This document shows positions 1 through 6,482 of a stretch of 9,360 bases of DNA, piece after piece. This DNA is from Ruminococcaceae bacterium UBA1320 (GTDB taxonomy: Bacteria; Bacillota; Clostridia; Oscillospirales; Ethanoligenentaceae): the NCBI GenBank assembly GCA_002306975.1, contig DBTI01000181.1, positions 1 through 9,360 on the forward strand, in the 5' to 3' direction. Numbering within the stretch: the stretch's first letter is position 1; every line of letters starts with the position of its first letter. Both the position numbers and the translations under genes were made by a program. The notes under the pieces were generated by a model. The model saw only the letters and a list, made by a program, of their open reading frames with translations, did no database searches and was not told where the DNA came from.

Positions 1-792
1 TCATTTATTGTTACATTCGCAAAGCATTTTGATATGGTCAAAGACGAGATTTCAATGCCTAAAAATTTTGCTTTGCTATGCCTCCACGCCGCCGTTCCGA
101 TAGGAGCTATCGTTTTGACAAAAGACATGGGCATGGCTTTGGTTTTTATCGCAATATTTATAAGCATGCTGTTTGCCACTGATATAAAATTGAGATATTT
201 TGTCGGCGGCGCCATTGCCTTGCTTATTGCCATGCCAATCATCTGGAACAAGGTTTTCGGCGCGGGGAGCACACAGCAAAAACGCATTCTTGCCCTTTTC
301 GACCAGACGAACCCCAAATATGTAGATATCATGTATCAGCAAAATCAGGCGAAAGAGGCAATCTCTTCAGGGATGATATGGGGATACGGGCTTTTTAAAG
401 GTCCAAAAACACAGTCCCTGACAAGCGGCGCGCTTTCCGAGCGCGAAAACGATATGATCTTTGCCGCAACGGGCGAGGAGCTTGGATTGATTGGCTGCCT
501 TGCGATTATTCTTATTTTAACAATTCTGCTGATAAGGTTTATTATAGACGCCGGTCATTCAAAAGACAGCATGGGCTCAATGATTTGTGTCGGAGCTTTC
601 AGCATGTTTGCAATTCAAATCGTAGTAAATCTTGGCATGTGCCTAAGTATTCTGCCTGTTGTCGGTTTAACGCTGCCGTTTTTCAGTTCCGGCGGTTCTT
701 CCACAATCTCATCGTTTCTAACTATTGGGCTTGTGCTCTCGGTTTACATGCACCGAAAAGATTTAATGTTTGCGGGGCAGAGTGATTCATAA
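1..792 (+). CDS. RodA/FtsW/SpoVE-family (SEDS) peptidoglycan glycosyltransferase, 5'-truncated by window edge
   Basis: The frame is open from base 1 to the TAA at 790-792, so the gene starts upstream; the internal ATG at 34 is not the true start. SEDS proteins are polytopic membrane enzymes that polymerise lipid II into glycan strands with a partner class B PBP. Seen here: several hydrophobic helices; a KDMGMALVF segment matching the family's 'PDLGTA' helix; the extracellular loop with Q-NQAKEAISSGMIWGYGL; the SERENDMIFAATGEELG motif, whose Asp (codon at 451-453) aligns with the essential Asp of RodA; and the hallmark VVGLTLPFFSSGGSS, where the usual FSYGGSS Tyr is Ser. The loop pattern is closer to RodA than FtsW, but subtype is uncertain because the N-terminal half is missing. 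It lies 54 bp upstream of guaA on the same strand with no terminator between them, so read-through into guaA is possible. Confidence 0.88.
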   Translation, partial: SFIVTFAKHFDMVKDEISMPKNFALLCLHAAVPIGAIVLTKDMGMALVFIAIFISMLFATDIKLRYFVGGAIALLIAMPIIWNKVFGAGSTQQKRILALFDQTNPKYVDIMYQQNQAKEAISSGMIWGYGLFKGPKTQSLTSGALSERENDMIFAATGEELGLIGCLAIILILTILLIRFIIDAGHSKDSMGSMICVGAFSMFAIQIVVNLGMCLSILPVVGLTLPFFSSGGSSTISSFLTIGLVLSVYMHRKDLMFAGQSDS

Positions 793-846
793 AATCAATA
801 ATAATTTAAAATAGACTATAAAAATGAAGACGGGGAGATAGAAAGA

Positions 847-2379
847 ATGGGTCATCAGTTTATACTTGTGCTTGATTTTGGAGGGCAGTATAATCAGCTA
901 ATCGCGCGAAGAGTGCGTGAGTGCGGCGTTTACTGCGAGGTTCACCCTTATGATACATCGTTGGAAAAATTAAAGGCGCTAAACCCGGTCGGCATAATCT
1001 TTACCGGCGGACCAAACAGCGTTTACGACAAGGAATCACCTCAATGCCCAAAGGGAATCTTTGAGCTTGGCGTGCCCGTTCTCGGCATATGCTATGGCAA
1101 TCAGCTCATGGCGAAGGAGCTTGGGGGAGTAGTAAAAGCGGGCGAAAACCGCGAATATGGCCGCACAGAAACACAGTTTGACACGTCATGCGCTCTTTTT
1201 GACGGTCTTGAAAAGTCGTCGGTAACCTGGATGAGCCATACCGATTTAATTGCAAAGTTGCCGGAGGGCTTTTCCATTTCGGCAAAATCGGCAAACTGCC
1301 CTGTTGCCGCGATTCAAAACGCACAGAGAAATTTTTATGGCGTTCAGTTCCATCCCGAAGTCAACCATACGCAAAACGGAACTAAAATGCTGCACAATTT
1401 CCTCTACAAGGTTTGCGGCTGCGCAGGTGACTGGACGATGGGCAATTACGCCAAAAATACAATCGAGCAGCTTCGCACCCATATAGGCGACGGCAAGGTT
1501 CTGCTCGGCCTTTCGGGCGGTGTTGATTCTTCAGTAACCGCCGCGCTGCTTTCACAGGCAGTTGGCAGAAATCTTACCTGCATCTTTGTTGACCACGGAC
1601 TTATGCGCAAAAATGAGGGCGATGAGATTGAGGAAGTCTTCAGCAAACGTGATATAAACTTTGTCCGCGTAAACGCTTCGAAGCGCTTTCTTGACAAATT
1701 GAGCGGTGTCAGCGATCCTGAGCGCAAGCGTAAAATAATCGGCGAGGAATTTATCCGCGTTTTTGAAGAAGAAGCGCTGAAAATCGGCAAAGTTGATTTC
1801 CTCGCTCAGGGAACAATTTATCCCGATGTTATTGAATCGGGCACAGGCAAAGCCGCGGTAATCAAGAGCCACCACAATGTTGGCGGTCTTCCTGAAAATG
1901 TCCGCTTTAAAGAGATTGTTGAGCCGTTAAGGCTTTTGTTTAAAGATGAAGTTCGCACTTTGGGTGCAGAGCTGGATTTGCCGGACTTCCTTATCTGGCG
2001 TCAGCCATTCCCAGGGCCTGGGCTTGCAATCCGCATAATCGGCGATATTACATTTGACAAACTGGAACTGCTGCGCGACGCAGACGCGATTTTCCGCGAC
2101 GAGATTGCAAAAGCTGGCTTGGTACGTGACATCAACCAGTATTTCGCCGTACTCACCGACATGCGTTCGGTTGGCGTTATGGGCGACGGCCGCACCTACG
2201 ATTTCACAATTGCGCTTCGCGGTGTCGCCACCACAGATTTTATGACGGCGGATTGGGCGCGTATCCCCTATGACTTGCTTGCGCGTATTTCTGAGCGTAT
2301 CGTCAACGAGGTTCGCAATGTCAACCGCGTGGTCTATGATATCACCTCAAAACCACCGGCAACGATCGAGTGGGAATAA
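847..2379 (+). CDS. guaA: GMP synthase (glutamine-hydrolysing)
   Basis: Converts XMP to GMP using ATP and glutamine, the last step of guanine nucleotide synthesis, in the cytoplasm. The 510 residues match the usual full length. Domain 1 (about 5-190) is a class I glutamine amidotransferase: FGGQYNQLIARRVRE at 11-25, oxyanion/TGGP region at 53-56, nucleophile Cys82 in GICYGNQ, and His169/Glu171 in FHPEV. Domain 2 is the ATP pyrophosphatase with P-loop SGGVDSS at 223-229. The C-terminal dimerisation/XMP-binding domain ends in the canonical DITSKPPATIEWE. The ATG at 847 follows GGGGAG (832-837) at a 9-base spacing, and the N-terminus aligns with the family, so the start is secure. A small oddity is GICYGNQ where most members have GICYGMQ or GICYGQQ. 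No guanine riboswitch is visible in the 54-bp leader. The last 12 bases form a known integration target. Confidence 0.98.
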   Translation: MGHQFILVLDFGGQYNQLIARRVRECGVYCEVHPYDTSLEKLKALNPVGIIFTGGPNSVYDKESPQCPKGIFELGVPVLGICYGNQLMAKELGGVVKAGENREYGRTETQFDTSCALFDGLEKSSVTWMSHTDLIAKLPEGFSISAKSANCPVAAIQNAQRNFYGVQFHPEVNHTQNGTKMLHNFLYKVCGCAGDWTMGNYAKNTIEQLRTHIGDGKVLLGLSGGVDSSVTAALLSQAVGRNLTCIFVDHGLMRKNEGDEIEEVFSKRDINFVRVNASKRFLDKLSGVSDPERKRKIIGEEFIRVFEEEALKIGKVDFLAQGTIYPDVIESGTGKAAVIKSHHNVGGLPENVRFKEIVEPLRLLFKDEVRTLGAELDLPDFLIWRQPFPGPGLAIRIIGDITFDKLELLRDADAIFRDEIAKAGLVRDINQYFAVLTDMRSVGVMGDGRTYDFTIALRGVATTDFMTADWARIPYDLLARISERIVNEVRNVNRVVYDITSKPPATIEWE

Positions 2380-2390
2380 TGCCGGTGGTT
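2351..2390. repeat. 10-bp perfect inverted repeat framing the guaA stop
   Basis: AACCACCGGC (2351-2360) and GCCGGTGGTT (2381-2390) are perfect inverted copies separated by 20 bases. The centre (2370/2371) falls inside the GAGTGGGAATAA sequence. No T-run follows the right arm, so this is not a standard terminator. It may be recombinase arm sites, an mRNA-stabilising hairpin, or chance. Confidence 0.6.
2368..2379 (+). other. Potential attachment site at the 3' end of guaA
   Basis: The last codons of guaA read GAGTGGGAATAA. It is established that Tn5801-type conjugative elements and several genomic islands insert at this spot, leaving GAGTGGGAATA-type direct repeats. The sequence shows only one copy; I found no second GAGTGGGAATA in the window and no integrase, so whether an element has actually inserted here is inference from the accessory look of the DNA that follows. 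Confidence 0.45.
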
Positions 2391-2417
2391 CTACAAACTG
2401 AAACCAAATGATGAATA

Positions 2418-2461
2418 AATCCCAGGAAACCTTGGTAGTTCAAGGTTCCCTGGGATTTTTT
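2418..2461 (+). terminator. Rho-independent terminator after guaA
   Basis: A long hairpin with arms 2418-2434 and 2441-2457 contains one A-C mismatch, has a 6-base loop (GTAGTT), and is followed by TTTTT. It ends guaA transcription. The A-rich left flank means it could also stop minus-strand transcription coming from the repressor gene at 2578-3189, which has no other visible terminator. Confidence 0.9.
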
Positions 2462-2577
2462 ATGCCCGTTGAATGCGTTCGAACATAGAATTCCAAAAAC
2501 AGGTGAATCGTTTACTGCTCGTTTTGGTGATTTTACAATTTTCAAACACACCCTGACAGACCAAGATATGATTGCCG

Positions 2578-3189
2578 TCAGTAATAACGCATGCTAGACA
2601 CAACTCGTCCGAGAATTTGTACTTCGGGAACGATAATCGGTTCCATATCCGGATTTTCAGGCTGCAGTCGATAATGACCTTTTTCCTTGTAAAATCGCTT
2701 GACTGTTGCCTCATCGTAAATCATGGCAGCAACGATTTGTCCATTTTCCGCATAGGATGTCTGCTCTACGATGACAATATCTCCGTCATAAATCCCTGCA
2801 TCGATCATAGATGTACCTTTGACACGCAGAGCAAACAAATCATCGCTCTCTCTTTCATTATGCGGCAGATATTCAATAAAACCGTCTAAGTTTTCTATCG
2901 CCGTAATGGGGATGCCCGCTGCGATATTGCCGAGTATCGGTACCTCAATGACACGGCCGTATTCCTTCTGTTTTGGTTTAGTCAAATGCACGGATACATT
3001 TTCGTATTCCATAAGGTCGCAAGGCTGGCAGTTGAGAACTTGGCATAAGGTTGCTATCGCATCCGTTGTGACACTTTTTTTCTCACGCAATTTTTGCAGC
3101 GTACTTTGTGATAAGATGTTGTCTTTCCTGATACGATACGTTGAAAGTCCTCGGCTTTTCATAAGAGCAAACAACTTGTTATAATTCAT
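2578..3189 (-). CDS. LexA-like repressor: XRE-type HTH plus S24 self-cleaving domain
   Basis: A predicted transcriptional repressor that inactivates itself by RecA-stimulated autoproteolysis. Residues 1-65 form a Cro/C1-type HTH of the HTH_26 kind (MNYNKLFALMKSRGLS... then SQSTLQKLREKKSVTTDAIATL), not the winged helix of true LexA. Residues about 80-203 form the S24 peptidase: the Ala91-Gly92 cleavage site in NIAAGIP, catalytic Ser127 in VKGTSMIDAGIYDGD, and catalytic Lys164 in ATVKRFYKE. All are intact, so it should be cleavable. Start: a GTG at 3204 and an ATG at 3195 are in frame, but GGGTGAAG (3206-3199) sits 9 bases from the ATG at 3189, and MNYNKL is where the family begins, so 3189 is preferred. 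It is divergent from a small membrane protein gene, with three palindromes between them, implying autorepression and control of the neighbour. It could be a prophage or element C1 repressor rather than a chromosomal SOS regulator. Confidence 0.88.
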   Translation of the reverse strand: MNYNKLFALMKSRGLSTYRIRKDNILSQSTLQKLREKKSVTTDAIATLCQVLNCQPCDLMEYENVSVHLTKPKQKEYGRVIEVPILGNIAAGIPITAIENLDGFIEYLPHNERESDDLFALRVKGTSMIDAGIYDGDIVIVEQTSYAENGQIVAAMIYDEATVKRFYKEKGHYRLQPENPDMEPIIVPEVQILGRVVSSMRYY

Positions 3190-3228
3190 TGGCATATGCT
3201 TCACCCGTTACTATCATATAATAATATT

Positions 3229-3237
3229 ATTATACCA
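3229..3237 (-). promoter_or_regulatory. Extended -10 promoter of the LexA-like repressor gene
   Basis: On the minus strand TGGTATAAT gives a perfect TATAAT with an upstream TGn. No good -35 lies 17 bases upstream, which is typical for extended -10 promoters. The -35 zone is occupied by operator 1 (3241-3264), so a bound repressor would block it. The ATG at 3189 lies about 30 bases downstream of the expected start of transcription. Confidence 0.6.
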
Positions 3238-3240
3238 CAT

Positions 3241-3264
3241 ATATGCACGATTTAGCGTGCATAT
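3241..3264. promoter_or_regulatory. Operator 1 of the LexA-like repressor (24-bp palindrome)
   Basis: Perfect inverted half-sites ATATGCACG and CGTGCATAT are separated by ATTTAG. The site is adjacent to and overlaps the upstream part of the repressor's own promoter. Its core TGCACG-N6-CGTGCA differs from the Bacillus LexA box (CGAAC-N4-GTTCG). Assignment to the adjacent repressor is inference from position and symmetry. Confidence 0.75.
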
Positions 3265-3274
3265 ATTCAACAAA

Positions 3275-3300
3275 ATTATGCACGCTAAATCGTGCATAAT
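3275..3300. promoter_or_regulatory. Operator 2 of the LexA-like repressor (26-bp palindrome)
   Basis: Perfect inverted half-sites ATTATGCACG and CGTGCATAAT are separated by CTAAAT, the reverse complement of the operator 1 spacer. The two sites are therefore inverted copies of each other over their whole length. The centre is 35 bp from that of operator 1. The site lies just upstream of the -35 of the plus-strand promoter. Confidence 0.75.
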
Positions 3301-3305
3301 GGATA

Positions 3306-3334
3306 TTGACTATGCACCTTATATGGTGTATATT
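3306..3334 (+). promoter_or_regulatory. Promoter of the small membrane protein gene
   Basis: TTGACT (3306-3311) and TATATT (3329-3334) are separated by exactly 17 bases, a good sigma-A-type match. Operator 3 lies on top of it, so the gene should be silent until the repressor is removed. Expected transcription start is near 3341, giving a leader of about 33 bases. Confidence 0.65.
3311..3332. promoter_or_regulatory. Operator 3, degenerate copy inside the plus-strand promoter
   Basis: TATGCACC-TTATAT-GGTGTATA has the same half-site/6-base spacer layout as operators 1 and 2, with one mismatch between its arms and a G-to-C change at the core. Its centre lies 34 bp from that of operator 2. It covers the spacer and most of the -10 of the promoter at 3306-3334, the position expected for repression. 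Confidence 0.6.
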
Positions 3335-3373
3335 TTACTTACTGAGAAAGCACAAAAGAAAAGGAATGATATT

Positions 3374-3622
3374 ATGCGAGTAAAGGCAGCTTGTTTTATA
3401 AAAAGGTTTCTTGTAGTATCGCTATTAACTGTACTGATGGGATCTGTTGGAACAGCTCCAGATCAACCGGCGTTATTTATTGTTCTATCTGTGGTCTGCA
3501 TTGTTCTTGTACGCTTTTTCTGGATATCAGCACTCAAAGATGAAAGAAAGATAAAAAAGCAGCAGCTCCGACTGTGCAAAGAAAACAGCAAAATGTCGCA
3601 GGGCTTGGAACGGGCTGCTTAA
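3374..3622 (+). CDS. Small two-helix membrane protein, predicted damage-inducible; function unknown
   Basis: 82 residues from the ATG at 3374, preceded by AAAAGGAA at about 8 bases. An upstream in-frame start at 3257 would place the operators and promoter inside the gene, so it is rejected. Two hydrophobic segments (about 12-27 and 32-54) with a short connecting loop carrying TAPDQP are followed by a strongly basic, hydrophilic tail (KDERKIKKQQLRLCKE) likely to lie in the cytoplasm. No recognised domain. Its promoter is covered by an operator of the divergent LexA-like repressor, so it is probably the main target of that regulator. Small membrane proteins under SOS control include division inhibitors (YneA, SulA-like roles) and membrane-acting peptides (TisB), but I see no motif tying it to any of these. 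It may instead be a phage or element accessory protein. Confidence 0.7.
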   Translation: MRVKAACFIKRFLVVSLLTVLMGSVGTAPDQPALFIVLSVVCIVLVRFFWISALKDERKIKKQQLRLCKENSKMSQGLERAA

Positions 3623-3849
3623 ATAAGATTATGTGAGGCAAAAAACACCTGCATGTTTCTAATTTACCAATTATATATTGTTTTTTCTGACGCCATTTTA
3701 ACTCCAAAAATTTTGATGGTCAAAGCATCCACCGCCAAAATTGATAATACAGTCAAAAAATCAATGAAAAATCACGAGTAAGCACAATGATACGCCCTGG
3801 TAATTGAGTGCGAATAAGATAAGTTTTATCAAGGTTTGTGGGCATTTGC

Positions 3850-3911
3850 CATAAAATAAGCGGCTTAGATTTCTGTATTAAATAGCGGAAGTCTAAGCCG
3901 CTTATTTTATG
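3850..3911. terminator. 20-bp perfect hairpin, probable bidirectional terminator
   Basis: Arms 3850-3869 and 3892-3911 are perfectly complementary over 20 bases (CATAAAATAAGCGGCTTAGA and its complement), with a 22-base loop. The arms have a GC-rich inner part and A/T-rich outer ends, so both strands have a T-rich 3' side. It may end transcription of the small membrane gene (stop at 3622), although it lies 228 bases away. The long loop and length would also suit a small palindromic repeat element. Confidence 0.55.
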
Positions 3912-3999
3912 CGTAAAAAGGGAATCATCTAAAGAACAGTTCCAATCTCTCTATTATAGTAATAAATTAGGACAATTATATATATTTTATTTCAAACTG

Positions 4000-4028
4000 T
4001 TGAAATTTATCAACTAAAGTCGTATAGT
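4000..4028 (+). promoter_or_regulatory. Promoter upstream of the decayed PHP gene
   Basis: TTGAAA (4000-4005) and TATAGT (4023-4028) have a 17-base spacer. The -35 is the right arm of a perfect small palindrome, TTTCAA-ACTG-TTGAAA (3990-4005), which could be a regulator site. A tiny frame of six codons (MEYIEI, 4060-4080) with AAGGTGG upstream lies between promoter and pseudogene. Confidence 0.4.
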
Positions 4029-4097
4029 AAAATTGTAGAAAACAAGGTGGTAACATATTATGGAATACATAGAAATATAAAGAAAAGGAGGCTAAAA

Positions 4098-4343
4098 ATG
4101 ATGCCACTTTATGTTGATTTACATATACATATATCAGTGAATCCTAATCATTCAAATGAATCTTATGATGGCAATACAGGATTATGAAAAGTCAAAGAAG
4201 TATAAAAAAATGCATCGTTTCTCTTGTCATTAGCGGATCACAACATAATTAATTGAAAAGCGTATTTGAATCGGTTACATCAAATAAAAAGTATTGAGCA
4301 AACGGCTTTAGAAATGGCAGAAGCAATAATTACAGAAGATTAA
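4098..4343 (+). pseudogene. Decayed PHP-domain (metal-dependent phosphoesterase) gene
   Basis: An excellent ribosome binding site, AAAAGGAGG (4083-4091), precedes ATGATG at 4098/4101. The frame reads MMPLYVDLHIHISVNPNHS..., then TGA at 4185-4187, TAA at 4203-4205, ASFLLSLADHNIIN, TGA at 4254-4256, KAYLNRL..., and TAA at 4341-4343. DLHIHIS is the first PHP metal-binding motif (HxH), and LADHNIIN with a following KAY matches the second (TDHNTIN-type), at the expected distance. The stops all lie in one uninterrupted frame, so the damage is point mutation without visible frameshift. Intact PHP proteins are longer than this remnant, so the 3' part is deleted or too diverged to recognise. Its original substrate (nucleotide, sugar phosphate or DNA end) cannot be told. 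Confidence 0.65.
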
Positions 4344-4434
4344 AATATTGATGGAAATAGTAATCAGGATAAAACTTAGATGCCTGTCTCATTATGATTT
4401 TGAGAATCTAAAAAAAACGATGTAAATCCTCATT

Positions 4435-4488
4435 CCTCTGGGTTCAGAGGTGCCGACAGCGGTAACTATAAAAATGTTTTTATCGGGG
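4435..4488 (+). promoter_or_regulatory. Structured leader of the GGDEF gene
   Basis: CCTCTG-GGTT-CAGAGG (4435-4450) is a perfect 6-bp tetraloop hairpin. ATAAAAA (4468-4474) pairs with TTTTTAT (4477-4483), and CCGA (4453-4456) can pair with TCGG (4483-4486), which touches the GGGG (4485-4488) that serves as ribosome binding site for the ATG at 4496. This could limit translation. It does not match the c-di-GMP-I riboswitch consensus I know, and I do not call a riboswitch. Confidence 0.3.
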
Positions 4489-4495
4489 TAGTGTT

Positions 4496-6457
4496 ATGCA
4501 AAAAGATAAATATAATATCGGCGTATTGATCGGGAATACGCATATTAATCAACCGATGGAACTGCTACGGGGAATTTATAAAGCAGCTGAGGATGAGCCG
4601 ATTAACGTGACGTTTTTTTTGGGAACGCAGAGCAGTTATTTTTATCAGAAAATGCTGGTGGATGAGAATACAGACAACTATGACTATCAGTACAACACAA
4701 TCTATGATTACGCCAAACTGGCTAACTTGGATGCGATGATTATTGCCTATGGTTCCCTGGGTATTTTCTTAAAGGAAAGCAGAGTGGAATTTTTAAACCG
4801 GTTTGAGGGGATTCCTTATGTGGTTTTAGAGGATGAGGCAGTGGAAGGAAAAGGAACCTCCATTATTGCAGATAACTATGCAGGGATGAAGGCAATCATG
4901 GAGCATCTGATTACCGTACATGGGTATCAGAAGATTCTCTATTTAAGCGGTCCACGGGATAATAATGATGCTAAAGAGCGAAAACAGGCATATCTGGATC
5001 TCATGCGGATACATGGGTTGGCTGTGACGGAGTTTCAGATTGCTTACGGCAATTATTCGGAACATGTGGAAACACAGGTGAATGCACTGCTGGATGCCAA
5101 TCCGGGAGCAGAAGCTTTGGTCTGTGCCAATGATGAAATGGCCATTGCCGGTTACCAAGTCTGCGAAAAAAGAGGCTTGAAGGTGGGAAAGGATATTGCC
5201 ATCACCGGTTTTGATGATGTGGAGATGGCACGGTTTATGGATCCTACATTAACCACCGTTTCTCAGGATGGCTATGAAATTGGAATTAAAGCGATGAAGA
5301 AGGCCATTCAGATTTGCCGGGGGGTGATGCCTGCATCGGAGCGGTTAATAACTGAATTACGGCAGCGGCAATCCTGCGGATGTAAGGATGATGATAGCAG
5401 AGAATCCGGGATCAATCAGCATAAAATCGGTACCGATTATGAATTGAAACTACGGGTGAATCAGTTGACGGAATTTCAGCAGAAGTCATGGTATGGACCA
5501 TTTTTGATGCAGAATCTGTTGCTGGTTGCAGATCAACCCGTTCAGTTCTATAAAAAAGTCGTGCAGTATCTAAAAGGCATGGGTATGAAAAGCGCTTATT
5601 TATATGTGCTTGAAAATTCGGTGGTGCATGCTCCGGAAGATTCCTGGAAGTGCCCGGATGAAATAAGGTTGGCGGCATTCTTTGAAGGAAAGAATTTGCA
5701 GGCCTACGAACCAAAAGAGCGGCCTCTGGTCAAAAAAGGGCATGGCTTCGCCCAGCTTGAGAAACCGGACGGTGGGCATAACTATATCGCGTTTACCTTG
5801 TTTTCCGGAGAACGGTTTTATGGGCTGATGTTCTGTGAAATCAGTCCGGATGAGATAGCCTATATGTATCTGATTGCCTTGCTGCTGGGCAATTGTATCC
5901 GCTTTTTGGAGGTCAGCATGAAAGAGCATTCTGAAAAAAAGCAACTGCAGCAAAAGAATAAACTTCTCAGCTTTATTTCAGAGAAAGATGAACTTACAGA
6001 ACTGTATAACCGAAGAGGCCTGATGGAACATCTTATGGCCTTAAATCAGGAGAATGTAGGCAAAAAGGCATATCTGATCTTTGTGGATGTTGATCATTTG
6101 AAGGAAATCAATGACTGCTTTGGACATCTAGAAGGGGATTATGCAATAAAGACGGTAGGTAGTTTACTGCGGGATGCTCTGGGATCAGGGGGAATTGTGG
6201 GAAGAATCGGCGGAGATGAATTTGTCGGCGTGGTATTAAAAAGTCCCATGTTTGAGCGGAAAAAAATCAGACAGCAGATTGCGACGGCTAGCAACAGACA
6301 TAATGCACACTCTGGGAAGCCTTACTATGTGGATCTTTCGATAGGTATCAAGGATTTTATCTGTACAGAAAACAGAGATTTTTCAAAACTGTTAAATAAT
6401 GCGGATTCTTACATGTATAAAGAAAAGAAAGAAAGAAGACCATCTGTGAAACGTTGA
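4496..6457 (+). CDS. Diguanylate cyclase with LacI-type ligand-binding sensor domain
   Basis: Makes cyclic di-GMP from two GTP. 653 residues, no signal peptide and no membrane helix, so cytoplasmic. Residues about 5-295 form a periplasmic-binding-protein-like domain of the LacI/PurR type: NIGVLIGN start, IIADNYAGMKAIMEHL, CANDEMAIAGYQ, ITGFDDVEMARFMDPTLTTVSQ and the closing SCGCK. The LacI DNA-binding helix-turn-helix is absent. Residues about 320-470 form an unassigned, possibly GAF-like region, followed by a short coiled-coil linker rich in Lys/Gln. The GGDEF domain (about 490-645) has DVDHLKEIND at 531-540, FGHLEGD, and intact RIGGDEF (GGDEF 572-576), so it should be active. The RxxD inhibitory site expected just upstream is absent (GSGG there), suggesting no product inhibition. 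GGGG lies 7 bases before the ATG. It is 25 bp ahead of an EAL gene, probably co-transcribed. The ligand is likely a sugar or similar small molecule, by family analogy. Confidence 0.9.
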   Translation: MQKDKYNIGVLIGNTHINQPMELLRGIYKAAEDEPINVTFFLGTQSSYFYQKMLVDENTDNYDYQYNTIYDYAKLANLDAMIIAYGSLGIFLKESRVEFLNRFEGIPYVVLEDEAVEGKGTSIIADNYAGMKAIMEHLITVHGYQKILYLSGPRDNNDAKERKQAYLDLMRIHGLAVTEFQIAYGNYSEHVETQVNALLDANPGAEALVCANDEMAIAGYQVCEKRGLKVGKDIAITGFDDVEMARFMDPTLTTVSQDGYEIGIKAMKKAIQICRGVMPASERLITELRQRQSCGCKDDDSRESGINQHKIGTDYELKLRVNQLTEFQQKSWYGPFLMQNLLLVADQPVQFYKKVVQYLKGMGMKSAYLYVLENSVVHAPEDSWKCPDEIRLAAFFEGKNLQAYEPKERPLVKKGHGFAQLEKPDGGHNYIAFTLFSGERFYGLMFCEISPDEIAYMYLIALLLGNCIRFLEVSMKEHSEKKQLQQKNKLLSFISEKDELTELYNRRGLMEHLMALNQENVGKKAYLIFVDVDHLKEINDCFGHLEGDYAIKTVGSLLRDALGSGGIVGRIGGDEFVGVVLKSPMFERKKIRQQIATASNRHNAHSGKPYYVDLSIGIKDFICTENRDFSKLLNNADSYMYKEKKERRPSVKR

Positions 6458-6482
6458 CAGGAAGAAGAGAGGGGCCTACTAA

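Larger units (their letters stand above)
3623..4495. other. Gene-poor AT-rich stretch
   Basis: No intact gene is supported here. From 3623 to 3849 I see nothing recognisable. The rest holds a 20-bp hairpin (3850-3911), a likely promoter (4000-4028), a decayed PHP-domain gene (4098-4343), and a structured leader before the GGDEF gene (4435-4488). The mix of a working-looking promoter and ribosome binding site with a broken coding frame points to recent decay. Confidence 0.6.

Noticed and set aside
793..846. Possible guanine riboswitch ahead of guaA
   Set aside because: The 54-bp gap is too short and lacks the conserved purine riboswitch core.
1446..1875. Minus-strand open frames of 107-114 codons inside guaA
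   Set aside because: They mirror the codon structure of guaA, have no ribosome binding site and no recognisable domain.
2466..2597. Start-less plus-strand frame reading ...FTARFGDFTIFKHTLTDQDM..., protein-like in appearance
   Set aside because: Short, no start codon, overlaps the 3' end of the LexA-like gene and follows directly on the guaA terminator; no family recognised.
3257..3373. Upstream extension of the small membrane protein to a start at 3257
   Set aside because: It would translate through operators 2 and 3 and the promoter; the ATG at 3374 has its own ribosome binding site and gives a coherent two-helix protein.
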